Part shown: in pieces, positions 8,699 through 17,230 of the stretch | Position numbering within the stretch: the stretch's first letter is position 1 | Layout: each line of letters opens with the position of its first letter | DNA from: Actinomadura rifamycini DSM 43936 | GTDB lineage: Bacteria; Actinomycetota; Actinomycetes; Streptosporangiales; Streptosporangiaceae | Assembly: GCF_000425065.1 (NCBI RefSeq) | Contig: NZ_AULB01000030.1 | Location: 1-64,000 of the forward strand | Reading direction: 5' to 3' | DNA length: 64,000 nucleotides | The notes under the pieces: model-generated | The model's input: the letters and a program-made list of their open reading frames with translations, nothing else | Told to the model about the DNA's origin: nothing | Databases searched by the model: none | Position numbers and translations under genes: made by a program

Positions 8699-10725
8699 CG
8701 GCGCCCGGTCCCCGGCCCGTCCGCGCCGCCGGACGGCTCGGACGCCTCGAACGTGCGGCGCCACGCGTCCGGTGACGCCAGTTCGTCCATCGCGGACCGG
8801 TAGCGGGCGCTCAGCTGCGGCCACTCGCGGCTGAGCCGGGCGTGCAGCAGCGACGTGCGCTTGAGGATCCGCTTGAACCGCTCGGGGTCGCGCTGGTACC
8901 AGGCGACCTTCGTGCCGTCGGCGGACGACACGAGCGCGCTGTCGAACTTCGACAGCAGCCCCCAGTGCCGGTCGATGTGCGGGATCACGGTCTGCGGGTT
9001 GCCGTGCGCGGCCGGGTCGACGGGCCGGAGCTGCTTGACGGCGCCGAGCATCGCGGTCGCGAGCACGTTCGCCCGCCCGGCGGGCGGCTTGGGCGTGCGC
9101 CCGCGCTTGGGCGGGCGGGCGTTGCGGATCTGCGGGAACTCCTCGTGGCTCGGCCGGTTCTGCGCGTCGGGGAACGCGGCGCGGAACGCGTTGACGTCGG
9201 CGAGCTTGGTGCGGATCCCGGCGTGCATGTGCTCGGGGCCGGTCAGCACGTCCTCGATCGCGGAGAGCATCAGCTCGGCGGTGGAGTACTGCATGGCGAG
9301 GGCGTGCTTCACCGAGATGATGTAGCTCTCCTTCACCAGGTTGCCGCCCCGCTCGTACGGGGAGTGCAGCAGCGCGGTGACGATCCGGTTCCGCTCGTGG
9401 AAGTACGCCTGCCAGTCGATGGAGTCGTCCTTGTCCTGCCAGGGGACGTGCCAGGCGGCCATCCCGGGCAGCGACACGGTCGGGAACCCGGCCGCGCCGG
9501 CGCGGACGCAGTACTCGGCGTCGTCCCACTTGATGAACATCGGCATCGACAGGCCGACCTTGCGGACGACGTCGGTGGGGATGAGGCACATCCACCAGCC
9601 GTTGTAGTCGACGTCGACGCGGCGGTGCAGCCACGGCGTCTTCAGCAGCCCGCCGGAGCTGGTCTTCGGCTTGGCGTCCGGGTCGAGGGCCGGCGCGGGC
9701 GGCAGCGCGAAGTCGTGCTCGCGGCGCGTGTGCTCGGCCTCCTCCCACCACCACCGGTACTTCGCGATGACCTCGCCGTACGCGTGCAGCTGGGACCGGA
9801 CGAACAGGTTGAACATGTGCCCGCCGACGATCGTCGGGGTGCGGGCGAAGTCGCCGAACGCGACGGCGCGCAGGATGCCCTCGGTCTCGGTGACGACGTC
9901 GTCGTCGAGGAGCAGCACGTAGTCGCTGGTGCCGGACCGGAGCGTCTCGTCCATCGCGCGGGAGAACCCGCCGGATCCGCCGAGGTTCGGCTGCTCGATG
10001 AGCCGCAGCCGGGACCCGAGGCCGGCGGCGGCGTCCGCGTACCGCTCGTCGTCGCGGACCTTCTGGTTCCCCTGGTCGACGACGAAGACCTCGTCGACGA
10101 CGTCGAGGACCTCGGGGGCGGCGCCGAGCGCGACGAGCTGGTCGACGCAGAACTTCGGCCGGTTGAAGGTGGTGATGCCGAGGCTGACGCGGCCCTGCCG
10201 GACGTCCCCGGGTTCGGCGCACCAGTCGGCGCGTTCGAGGACGGCGTCGCGCTCGCCCGCGAGGATGTCCATCCAGTACCAGCCGCCGTCGATGAACGGG
10301 CTCAGCGTCAGCCGGAATGCTTCCTCGTGGGCGTCGTCGCTGTCGACCCGGACGGACGCGACGCGCGACACGTGCCCCTTCGCGCTCGACCGGTAGACGA
10401 TGACGGTGGCCTGCCCGCGCACGCGGACCCGCAGGAACACCTCGTCCACCGACGTCCAGCGGCGCCAGTAGCTCGCGGGGAACGCGTTGAAGTACGTCGC
10501 GAACGACACGCGCCGCCCGACCGGGACGACGACGCTGCGGCGCCCGACGCCGCCGCCCGCGCCGCCGGCCTCGCCGGCCTCGGCCGCGGCCTCCGCGGCG
10601 AACGCCTCGGCGCCGCGCCCGATCTCCCCTTCGACGTACAGCTTCAGGACGTCCAGGTCGCGGTCCACCGGCAGCACGACGCGCTGCAGGACCCTCAGGT
10701 CGTCGCGGGCTCCCATGTCGCTCAT
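8695..10725 (-). CDS. glfT2: GlfT2-like galactofuranosyltransferase
   Basis: A 676-residue GT2 enzyme with the GlfT2 layout: an N-terminal beta-sandwich (to about 160), a GT-A domain opening SLGITTFNRP, the metal-binding LLLDDDV at 271-277, the WDDAEY motif at 400-405 and a conserved-looking His in GMAAWHVPW (about 425), then a helical C-terminus. Mycobacterial GlfT2 is of similar size (about 637) and processively extends galactan with alternating beta-1,5 and beta-1,6 galactofuranose from UDP-Galf. An Ala/Glu/Gly-rich insert at residues 40-60 is extra. The ATG overlaps the glf stop (ATGA), and GGAGG lies 9 bases upstream inside glf. Pairing with glf makes the substrate assignment strong; polymer length and linkage are inferred. 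Confidence 0.9.
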   Translation of the reverse strand: MSDMGARDDLRVLQRVVLPVDRDLDVLKLYVEGEIGRGAEAFAAEAAAEAGEAGGAGGGVGRRSVVVPVGRRVSFATYFNAFPASYWRRWTSVDEVFLRVRVRGQATVIVYRSSAKGHVSRVASVRVDSDDAHEEAFRLTLSPFIDGGWYWMDILAGERDAVLERADWCAEPGDVRQGRVSLGITTFNRPKFCVDQLVALGAAPEVLDVVDEVFVVDQGNQKVRDDERYADAAAGLGSRLRLIEQPNLGGSGGFSRAMDETLRSGTSDYVLLLDDDVVTETEGILRAVAFGDFARTPTIVGGHMFNLFVRSQLHAYGEVIAKYRWWWEEAEHTRREHDFALPPAPALDPDAKPKTSSGGLLKTPWLHRRVDVDYNGWWMCLIPTDVVRKVGLSMPMFIKWDDAEYCVRAGAAGFPTVSLPGMAAWHVPWQDKDDSIDWQAYFHERNRIVTALLHSPYERGGNLVKESYIISVKHALAMQYSTAELMLSAIEDVLTGPEHMHAGIRTKLADVNAFRAAFPDAQNRPSHEEFPQIRNARPPKRGRTPKPPAGRANVLATAMLGAVKQLRPVDPAAHGNPQTVIPHIDRHWGLLSKFDSALVSSADGTKVAWYQRDPERFKRILKRTSLLHARLSREWPQLSARYRSAMDELASPDAWRRTFEASEPSGGADGPGTGRR

Positions 10726-11894
10726 TCGTCTGCACCTCCACTGATGAGACGCGAACCCTCGGCGAAATGGGGACGCAGTCGGTTGTCGACCATGCTGAGC
10801 GCGCTCGCGATGGCCATGTGCATGTCCAGGTACTGGTACGTGCCGAGCCGCCCGCCGAACAGGACGCCCTCCTCGGCGGCGGCGAGCTTGCGGTACGCGC
10901 GGAGCTTCTCGCGGTCTCCGGGGGTGTTGATGGGGTAGTACGGCTCGTCGCCGCGCCCGGCGAACCGCGAGTACTCCCGCATGATGACCGTCCGGTCGGA
11001 CGGGTAGCGGTCGCGGCGCTCGGGGTGGAAGTGGCGGAACTCGTGGATGCGCGTGTACGGGACGTCCTGGTCGGCGTAGTTCATGACCGGGGTGCCCTGG
11101 AAGTCGCCGGTGTCCGCGATCTCCATCTCGAAGTCGAGGGTGCGCCAGCCGAGCTCGCCCTCGGCGTGCCCGAAGTAGGCGTCGAGGGGGCCCGTGTAGA
11201 CGACGGGGACGTTGCCGACGGCGTCGTCGCGCAGGTCGGCGAAGTCGGTGTTCAGCCGCACCTCGATGTTCGGGTGGTCGGCCATCCGCTCCAGCCAGGC
11301 CGTGTAGCCGTCGACCGGGAGGCCCTCGTAGGTGTCGTTGAAGTACCGGTTGTCGAACGTGTACCGGACGGGCAGCCGGGTGATGATCTCGGGCGGGAGG
11401 TCGCGCGGGTCGGTCTGCCACTGCTTGGCCGTGTAGCCGCGGATGAACGCCTCGTACAGCGGGCGCCCGATCAGCGAGACGGCCTTCTCCTCCAGGTTCG
11501 CCGGGTCGGTGACCTCGGCGGCCTGCTCGGCGATCAGCGCGCGCGCCTCGTCCGGGGTGAACGCCCGGCCGAAGAACTCGCAGACGGTGCCGAGGTTGAT
11601 CGGCATCGGGTAGATGCGGTCGCGGTACCGGGAGTACACGTGGTGCCGGTAGCCGGTGAAGGCGGTGAAGCGGTTGACGTACTCCCAGACCCGCTCGTTG
11701 GAGGTGTGGAAGAGGTGGGCGCCGTAGCGGTGGATCTCGATGCCGGTCTCCGGCTCGTCCTCGCTGTAGGCATTCCCTCCGATGTGGTCGCGCCGGTCCA
11801 GGACCAGCACGCGCAGGCCCAGGTCGGCCGCGCAGCGTTCGGCGACGGTCAGCCCGAACAGCCCGCTGCCGGCCACCACGAGATCAACGTTCAT
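10722..11894 (-). CDS. glf: UDP-galactopyranose mutase
   Basis: A 390-residue flavoprotein converting UDP-galactopyranose to UDP-galactofuranose. It shows the dinucleotide-binding start VVAGSGLFGL, then DRRDHIGGNAYS, the family's RYGAHLFHT, YTAKQW and the closing GGRLGTYQYLDMHMAI. Length matches bacterial Glf. It is the first gene of the minus-strand galactan operon (glf-glfT2-wzm-wzt), divergent from the sulfotransferase. No clear Shine-Dalgarno sequence precedes the ATG. It supplies the donor for the GlfT2-like and GlfT1-like enzymes in this window. Confidence 0.96.
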   Translation of the reverse strand: MNVDLVVAGSGLFGLTVAERCAADLGLRVLVLDRRDHIGGNAYSEDEPETGIEIHRYGAHLFHTSNERVWEYVNRFTAFTGYRHHVYSRYRDRIYPMPINLGTVCEFFGRAFTPDEARALIAEQAAEVTDPANLEEKAVSLIGRPLYEAFIRGYTAKQWQTDPRDLPPEIITRLPVRYTFDNRYFNDTYEGLPVDGYTAWLERMADHPNIEVRLNTDFADLRDDAVGNVPVVYTGPLDAYFGHAEGELGWRTLDFEMEIADTGDFQGTPVMNYADQDVPYTRIHEFRHFHPERRDRYPSDRTVIMREYSRFAGRGDEPYYPINTPGDREKLRAYRKLAAAEEGVLFGGRLGTYQYLDMHMAIASALSMVDNRLRPHFAEGSRLISGGADE

Positions 11895-12041
11895 ACAGGG
11901 GGGCGTCCATCCGGCGGGGGTGTTTGCAGAACCCGGTGTGCGGGACCCGCTGCACGTGGGTCGCCAGCCGGTCCGTTGCCACAGATTGGGGCTAAGATAC
12001 CCGGGGTTCGATCGATACCGGTGCAGGAATCAAGGAACGCG

Positions 12042-13376
12042 GTGATCTCGTCCCATTCCGGACGCGCCGAGCGGGGCACCCGCCCGGCGGTCTTCCTGCA
12101 TGTCGGGGCGGCCAAGAGCGGCACGACGTACCTGCAGCAGATCCTCTGGCACAACCGGCACCGGCTGCGCGAGCACGGCGTCCTGTATCCGGGCGCCGAC
12201 CAGGCCGCGCACGTCCGCGCCGCGTTCGACCTGCGGCACACGTTCTTCTCCGGGGCGTCCGACCCGTCCGTCCCGGGTTCGTGGCGGCGGCTCGTGGACG
12301 AGTGCCGCGAGTGGGGCCGCGACGCGATCATCTCGCAGGAGCTGTTCGCGCCCGCCCGCATGAAGTACGTGCGGCGCGCGCTGACCGATCTCGGCTTCGC
12401 CGACGTCCACGTGGTGTTCACCGTCCGGGACCTCGCCCGGCAGATCCCGGCGCACTGGCAGGAGGACGTCAAGAACCGGTTCGACACCTCGTTCTCGGAG
12501 TTCGTCGCGACGCTCAAGCAGCCCGACCGCAAGGCGTTCGAGATGTCGCGGCTGTTCTGGGGGCTGCAGGACCCGGTGGACGTCCTGCGCCGGTGGGGCG
12601 GGACGCTGCCGCGCGAGCGGGTCCACGTGGTGACGCTGCCGCGCCCGGGGGCGCCCCGCGACCTGCTGTGGCGGCGGTTCTGCGAGGCGGTCCGCCTCGA
12701 CCCGGACGCCTACGACCTCGCGGCCCCGTTCGACAACCCGTCGCTCGGCCTCGCCGAGACCCAGTGGCTGCTGCGGCTCAACCGGGCCCTCGACCGCGAG
12801 CGGGTGGGGTGGCACGTCCACAACGCGGAAGTGAAGCTCAACCTGGCGCAGGGGGTGCTGGCGGCGCGGCCGTCGCCGGCGAAGACCGTCCTGCCCGCCG
12901 AGCACCTCCCGTGGGCGACGGAGCTGGCCGTGGAGACCGTCGAGCGGCTGCGCGCCGCCCGCTACGACGTCGTCGGCGACCTGTACGAGCTGATCCCGAT
13001 GGTGGGGCCCGGCACCGCGAAGTGGCTGCCGCCCGCGCCCGACCCGGACGCACCGGTCTGGTCCGACGTCGCGGACGTCGGCCTGGACGCGGTCGCCACG
13101 CTGCTGGCCCGGCTCCGCGACGCCGAGGACCGCGCCGCGCGGGTCGCCGGGCCGGACGTGCCCGCCGCCGAGCGGCTCGCGGAGATGGGCGCGGACGCCG
13201 CGCTGCTGCGGGAGGTGACGGACGTGCTGGCCGAGGAGTCCGTGCCGCGGACGGTCCGCGCGATGCGGGAGGTCGGGGACCGCTACCCGGCCGTCCGGGG
13301 GCAGCTGCGCGGCGCCTACCGGCTGCTGCAGGACATCGCCGCCCGCGCCGACCCCGACCCGAACACGCACCGCTGA
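12042..13376 (+). CDS. sulfotransferase family protein
   Basis: A 444-residue protein beginning with the PAPS-binding P-loop FLHVGAAKSGTTYLQQ (about residues 18-33), the 5'-phosphosulfate motif of sulfotransferases. A second motif VFTVRDLARQIPAHWQ fits the 3'-phosphate-binding strand and helix. The C-terminal 150 residues are Ala/Arg/Glu-rich and helical. The GTG at 12042 has AAGGA just upstream; an in-frame GTG at 12021 is possible. It is divergent from glf and upstream of a degenerate paralogue and a GlfT1-like enzyme, so a sulfated galactan or other sulfated wall glycan is a reasonable inference. The acceptor is unknown. Confidence 0.85.
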   Translation: MISSHSGRAERGTRPAVFLHVGAAKSGTTYLQQILWHNRHRLREHGVLYPGADQAAHVRAAFDLRHTFFSGASDPSVPGSWRRLVDECREWGRDAIISQELFAPARMKYVRRALTDLGFADVHVVFTVRDLARQIPAHWQEDVKNRFDTSFSEFVATLKQPDRKAFEMSRLFWGLQDPVDVLRRWGGTLPRERVHVVTLPRPGAPRDLLWRRFCEAVRLDPDAYDLAAPFDNPSLGLAETQWLLRLNRALDRERVGWHVHNAEVKLNLAQGVLAARPSPAKTVLPAEHLPWATELAVETVERLRAARYDVVGDLYELIPMVGPGTAKWLPPAPDPDAPVWSDVADVGLDAVATLLARLRDAEDRAARVAGPDVPAAERLAEMGADAALLREVTDVLAEESVPRTVRAMREVGDRYPAVRGQLRGAYRLLQDIAARADPDPNTHR

Positions 13377-13485
13377 CCCCGGGCACGCACGAGCCCCCAC
13401 CGACACGACCGACCACCGACACGAGCATCAGACGAGCACCAGACGAGCACCGACCGACCGACACGAGCACGAGGTGAACCGGCAG
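13377..13485 (+). repeat. short direct repeats in the spacer between the two sulfotransferase-like genes
   Basis: The 109-base spacer is built from variants of a few short words: CCGACACGAGCA twice, CAGACGAGCAC twice, and several CCGACCGA runs. It looks like slippage-derived sequence and holds no ORF with its own ribosome site. It ends in the GAGGTG that serves the next gene. Confidence 0.6.
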
Positions 13486-14694
13486 ATGGCAGAGAGCGGG
13501 GACGGGCGCAAGGCCGTCTACCTGCACGTCGGCGCGCCGACCGCGGGGGCGGCGTTCCTGCACCGGGCGCTGTGGGCGAACCGGCGGCGGCTCGCCGACG
13601 CCGGCGTCGGGCACCCGGTCACCGGGCCGAACGAGCACTTCGGCGCCGTCATGGACCTGCGGGAGATGAGCTGGGGCGGGCACCGCGACCCGGCGTGGGA
13701 CGGCGCGTGGGACCGGATGGCGAAGCGGGCCCGCGACTGGGACGGCCCCACGGTCGTGTTCTCGCACGGGCTGCTGGGCGGCGCGACCGCGGCGCAGGCG
13801 CGGCACGCGGTGGCGACGCTGGCGCCCGCCGACGTGCACGTGGTGTTCGCGACCCGCGACCTCGGCTGGCAGCTCATCTACGACTGGCAGGAGCAGATCC
13901 GCCACAACCACGCCATCACGTTCGAGCGGTTCGTGGACGACCTGGTCGAGTTCGGCATCGACGCGCCCGAACCGTTCGGGCCGATGTTCTGGGGCCTGCA
14001 CGACCCGGTGCGGGTGCTGAAGACCTGGGAGTCGGCGGTGCCGAAGGAGCGCGTGCACGTCCTCACGCTGCCCGCGCCCGGCTCCGGCCCGGACGTCCTG
14101 TGGGACCGGTTCTGCGCCCTCACCGGCATCGACCCGGCGGGCTGCGACGTCGGGGGCCTCGCGGACGAGGAACCGCTGTCGGCGGTCGAGGCGGAGCTGC
14201 TGCGGCGGCTGAACGGGCGGCTCGGCACCGCGCTGGGCGGCGACTACGAGCGCATCGTCCGCGACCACCTGATCGGGAGCGGCCTCGCCGCCGGGACCGC
14301 CGCCGCCGACCGCGCGCCCATGGGCCTGCCGCCCCGGCACGCGGACTGGGCCGCCGACCGCACCCGCGCCATCGCCGCCGAGCTGCGCGAGGCCGGGTAC
14401 GGGGTGGTCGGCGACCTGGAGGAGCTGACGACGTCGCGGACGCCGACCGGGGGGATGCTGCCCGGCGACGTCCCGGACGAGCTGATCGCCGCGGCGTCCA
14501 TCGGGGTGTCGGCGCACCTGCTGGAGCGGCTCAACGCGGTGCACGACCGGATCGGGATCGCGCACCTGCACGGGCAGCTCGCGGACGTCCGGGAGAACCT
14601 CGACCGGCTGCTGCAGGCGGCCGCGGCGCCGTCCCCGGCGCTACAGCGCGCCGCCCGCCGCGCCGCCGGGCGGCCCGCCGGCGGGCGCGGATGA
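13486..14694 (+). CDS. sulfotransferase-like paralogue with degenerate P-loop
   Basis: A 402-residue paralogue of the upstream sulfotransferase, sharing the whole layout (LHVGAP..., VHVVFATRDLGWQ, FWGLxDPVRVLxxW, RVHVxTLPxPG, YxVVGDLxEL). The expected GxxKSGTT P-loop reads GAPTAGAAF: the Lys, Ser and both Thr that hold the PAPS phosphate are replaced. The frame is intact and codon use is normal, so this is not an obvious pseudogene. It may be a non-catalytic partner, or an enzyme with another role. ATG at 13486 was preferred (GAGGTG 9 bases upstream) over GTG at 13474. The stop overlaps the next ATG. Confidence 0.75.
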   Translation: MAESGDGRKAVYLHVGAPTAGAAFLHRALWANRRRLADAGVGHPVTGPNEHFGAVMDLREMSWGGHRDPAWDGAWDRMAKRARDWDGPTVVFSHGLLGGATAAQARHAVATLAPADVHVVFATRDLGWQLIYDWQEQIRHNHAITFERFVDDLVEFGIDAPEPFGPMFWGLHDPVRVLKTWESAVPKERVHVLTLPAPGSGPDVLWDRFCALTGIDPAGCDVGGLADEEPLSAVEAELLRRLNGRLGTALGGDYERIVRDHLIGSGLAAGTAAADRAPMGLPPRHADWAADRTRAIAAELREAGYGVVGDLEELTTSRTPTGGMLPGDVPDELIAAASIGVSAHLLERLNAVHDRIGIAHLHGQLADVRENLDRLLQAAAAPSPALQRAARRAAGRPAGGRG

Positions 14695-15671
14695 CCGGCC
14701 CGGCGGCCCGCGGCACGCCCCGGGCGCCCGGGGCGACGGTCGCCGCGATCGTCGTCACCTACCGGCGGCGGGACCTGCTGGCGGAGTCCCTCACGGCCCT
14801 GGCCGCGCAGGAGCGGCCGCCCGACCGCGTCATCGTCGTCGACAACGCGTCCGACGACGGGACGGCGGCGATGGTGCGGGAGCGGTTCCCGGACGCCGGC
14901 CTGCTGGTGCTGCCGCGCAACACCGGCGGCGCGGGCGGGTTCGCCGCCGGGATGGCGCGCGCGCTCGCCGGGGACCCGGACCTGCTGTGGCTGCTGGACG
15001 ACGACACCGTCCCGGAGCCCGGCGCCCTGCGCGCCCTGCTCGCCGCCCGGGACCGGACGGCCGGGCCCGGCGGGCCCGCGACGCTGCTGGCCAGCCGGGT
15101 GGTGTGGACGGACGGCCGCGACCACCCGATGAACACGCCGCGGCCGAAGCCGCGCGCGTCCGCGGCGGAGCGGGCGGCGGCGCGCGCGGCGGGATGCGTC
15201 CCGATCCGGTCGGCGTCGTTCGTGTCGGTGCTGGTGGACGCCGCGGCCGTCCGCGCGCGGGGCCTGCCGGTCGCCGACTACTTCCTGTGGAACGACGACT
15301 TCGAGTTCACGACGCGGCTGCTGCGGGGGCGCCGCGGGCTGCTGTGCCCGGACAGCGTCGTCGTCCACAAGACCAGAACGTTCGGGGGTGCGGACGCCGA
15401 TCCCGGCGACCGCTTCTACTACGAGGTCCGCAACAAGATCTGGCTGTTCACCGGCAGCCGCGGGCTGGCGCCGCCGGAACGCGTCCTGTACGCGGGTTCC
15501 ACGGTGCGGCGCTGGTCGCGCACGTTCGCCGGCTCCTCGGACCGCGCGGTACTGCGCCGCGCGCTCGTCCGGGGGGCGCGGGCGGGCGTGTTCGGCCGCC
15601 CGCGGCCGACCGCCGACCTGCTGCGCGAGATCGGAGTCGAGGTCCCCTCCCATGACGGCGACGCCCCATGA
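14691..15671 (+). CDS. GlfT1-like GT2 glycosyltransferase
   Basis: A 326-residue GT-A enzyme: VAAIVVTYRRRDLL at the N-terminus, DNASDDGT, the metal site LLWLLDDDT, and a late NDDFEFTTR acid motif. The run PRNTGGAGGFAAGM is typical of the GlfT1/rhamnosyltransferase-like GT2 group that starts galactan on the lipid linker in mycobacteria (Rv3782, about 304 residues). The ATG overlaps the previous stop (ATGA), and its end overlaps the next gene by 20 bases, so it belongs to one operon with the sulfotransferases and the membrane glycosyltransferase. Initiation of galactan is inferred from similarity and context. Confidence 0.82.
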   Translation: MTGPAARGTPRAPGATVAAIVVTYRRRDLLAESLTALAAQERPPDRVIVVDNASDDGTAAMVRERFPDAGLLVLPRNTGGAGGFAAGMARALAGDPDLLWLLDDDTVPEPGALRALLAARDRTAGPGGPATLLASRVVWTDGRDHPMNTPRPKPRASAAERAAARAAGCVPIRSASFVSVLVDAAAVRARGLPVADYFLWNDDFEFTTRLLRGRRGLLCPDSVVVHKTRTFGGADADPGDRFYYEVRNKIWLFTGSRGLAPPERVLYAGSTVRRWSRTFAGSSDRAVLRRALVRGARAGVFGRPRPTADLLREIGVEVPSHDGDAP

Positions 15672-17220
15672 CGTTCCCGAGGCCGACGGTTCGCTGAGCG
15701 CCCCCGCCCCCGCCCCCGCCCGCGCGGCGGGACCGGGCGGGCGCGCGGCGCGGTTCGCGCGCGGCCCGCTGCTGCCGCTGCTCCCGGCCGCGCTGACGCT
15801 CGCGGTCTCCCTGATCGGCATCCGCCGCCCGTCGCTGTGGCTCGACGAGGCCGCGACCATCAGCATGGCGTCCCGGTCGTACGGCGACATGGCCGCCGTC
15901 TTCGACCACCTCGACCTCGTTCACGCCCTCTACTACATGATCATGCGGCCGTGGGTGCTGGCGTTCGGGACGGGCGAGCTGGCGCTGCGGCTGCCGAGCG
16001 CCCTCGCGGCGGCGGCCGCCGCCGCGGGCGTCGCCGTCCTCGCGCGGCGGCTGCACGGGACGTCCGCGGCCCTGCTCGGCGGGCTGGCGTTCGCCGTCGC
16101 CGTGCAGACGTCCCGGTGGGCGCAGGAGGCCCGCTCCTACGCGATGGTGGCGGCGGTCGCCGTGCTCGCGACGTACCTGCTCGTCCGGGGCGTCGAGCCG
16201 GGCGCGCGGCGGCGGTGGCCGTGGTTCGCGGGCTACGCCCCGGCGGTCATGGCGCTGGGGTTCCTGCACCTGCACGGCGTCCTGCTGCTGGCGGCGCACG
16301 GCGCGACGCTCCTCGCGCTGCGGGCCGCGCCCGGCCTCTGGGCCCGGTGGCTGGCCGCGACCGCGGTCGCCGCCGCGCCGCTCGTCCCGTTCGCGCTCGC
16401 CGCGCGGCACCAGACACGGCAGGTGGAGTGGCTGCCCGAGCCGTCGTGGGACGTCGTGTGGACGCAGGTGCAGTTCGTGTGCGGGTCCCGGCCCCTCGTC
16501 GTGCCCGTGCTGGCGGTCGCGGCGGTCGGCGCGGTCGCGGGGCTGCGCGCGCGGACGAGCCCGCGCGGGGTGCCGCTCACCGCCGTCGCCGTCCCGTGGC
16601 TGGTCCTGCCGACCGTCCTGCTCCTGGTCGTGTCGATGGTCGGCGACCCGATGTTCTACTACCGCTACACCGTCTACACCCTGCCCGCGCTGGGGCTGCT
16701 CGCCGGCGCGGGGCTCGCGCGGCTGCTCGCCGCCGCGCCCCGCCGCGCCGACCGCGCCGCGGTGCTCGCGGTGGCCGCCGCGGCGCTCATCGGCCCCTCC
16801 ATGCAGGCGCACGACATGATCCGCCGCGAGGAGAGCCGCCCGGAGAACATGCGCAAGGCGGCGGAGGCCGTCGCGGCCGAGGCCCGCCCCGGGGACGCCG
16901 TCGTCTACCTCGCGGGCGTCGTGCGGTGGAACGCCGCCGCCTACCCGGACGTCTTCGGCCGCCTCGACGACGTGGGCATGCGGGTCGACCCGGTGTCCGC
17001 CGCGAACCTCAAGGGCCGCGACGTCCGCCCGCGCGACCTGGGGCCGAAGCTCGCGAAGTACGACCGGGTGTGGGTGATGAACCACCGCTCCCTCGACCCG
17101 CACGTCCCGATCGTCGACGCCCGGGAACAGGCCGTCCAGGCCGCCGGGCCGTGGCGCCCGGTCCGCACCTGGACGTTCCGGGGCGGGTGGCTCGTCCTGT
17201 TCGAGCGCACCGGCCGCTGA
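15652..17220 (+). CDS. GT39/ArnT-like membrane glycosyltransferase
   Basis: A 522-residue polytopic protein with about ten hydrophobic segments. After the first membrane segment comes RPSLWLDEAATI, the Asp-Glu periplasmic-loop motif of PMT/ArnT/GT39-type (GT-C) enzymes; further loops hold TSRWAQEARSYA and MFYYRYTVYTLPAL. A soluble C-terminal domain of about 130 residues follows. Such enzymes use polyprenyl-phosphate sugars on the outer face of the membrane. The ATG lies 9 bases after GAGG and inside the end of the upstream gene. It probably adds side-chain sugars to the exported glycan; the sugar is unknown. Confidence 0.8.
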   Translation: MTATPHDVPEADGSLSAPAPAPARAAGPGGRAARFARGPLLPLLPAALTLAVSLIGIRRPSLWLDEAATISMASRSYGDMAAVFDHLDLVHALYYMIMRPWVLAFGTGELALRLPSALAAAAAAAGVAVLARRLHGTSAALLGGLAFAVAVQTSRWAQEARSYAMVAAVAVLATYLLVRGVEPGARRRWPWFAGYAPAVMALGFLHLHGVLLLAAHGATLLALRAAPGLWARWLAATAVAAAPLVPFALAARHQTRQVEWLPEPSWDVVWTQVQFVCGSRPLVVPVLAVAAVGAVAGLRARTSPRGVPLTAVAVPWLVLPTVLLLVVSMVGDPMFYYRYTVYTLPALGLLAGAGLARLLAAAPRRADRAAVLAVAAAALIGPSMQAHDMIRREESRPENMRKAAEAVAAEARPGDAVVYLAGVVRWNAAAYPDVFGRLDDVGMRVDPVSAANLKGRDVRPRDLGPKLAKYDRVWVMNHRSLDPHVPIVDAREQAVQAAGPWRPVRTWTFRGGWLVLFERTGR

Positions 17221-17230
17221 CCGCGGCGCC

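Noticed and set aside
10767..12041. N-terminal 425 codons of the open frame that ends at 13376
   Set aside because: This part is antisense to glf and has shadow composition; the sulfotransferase begins at the P-loop region after the GTG at 12042.
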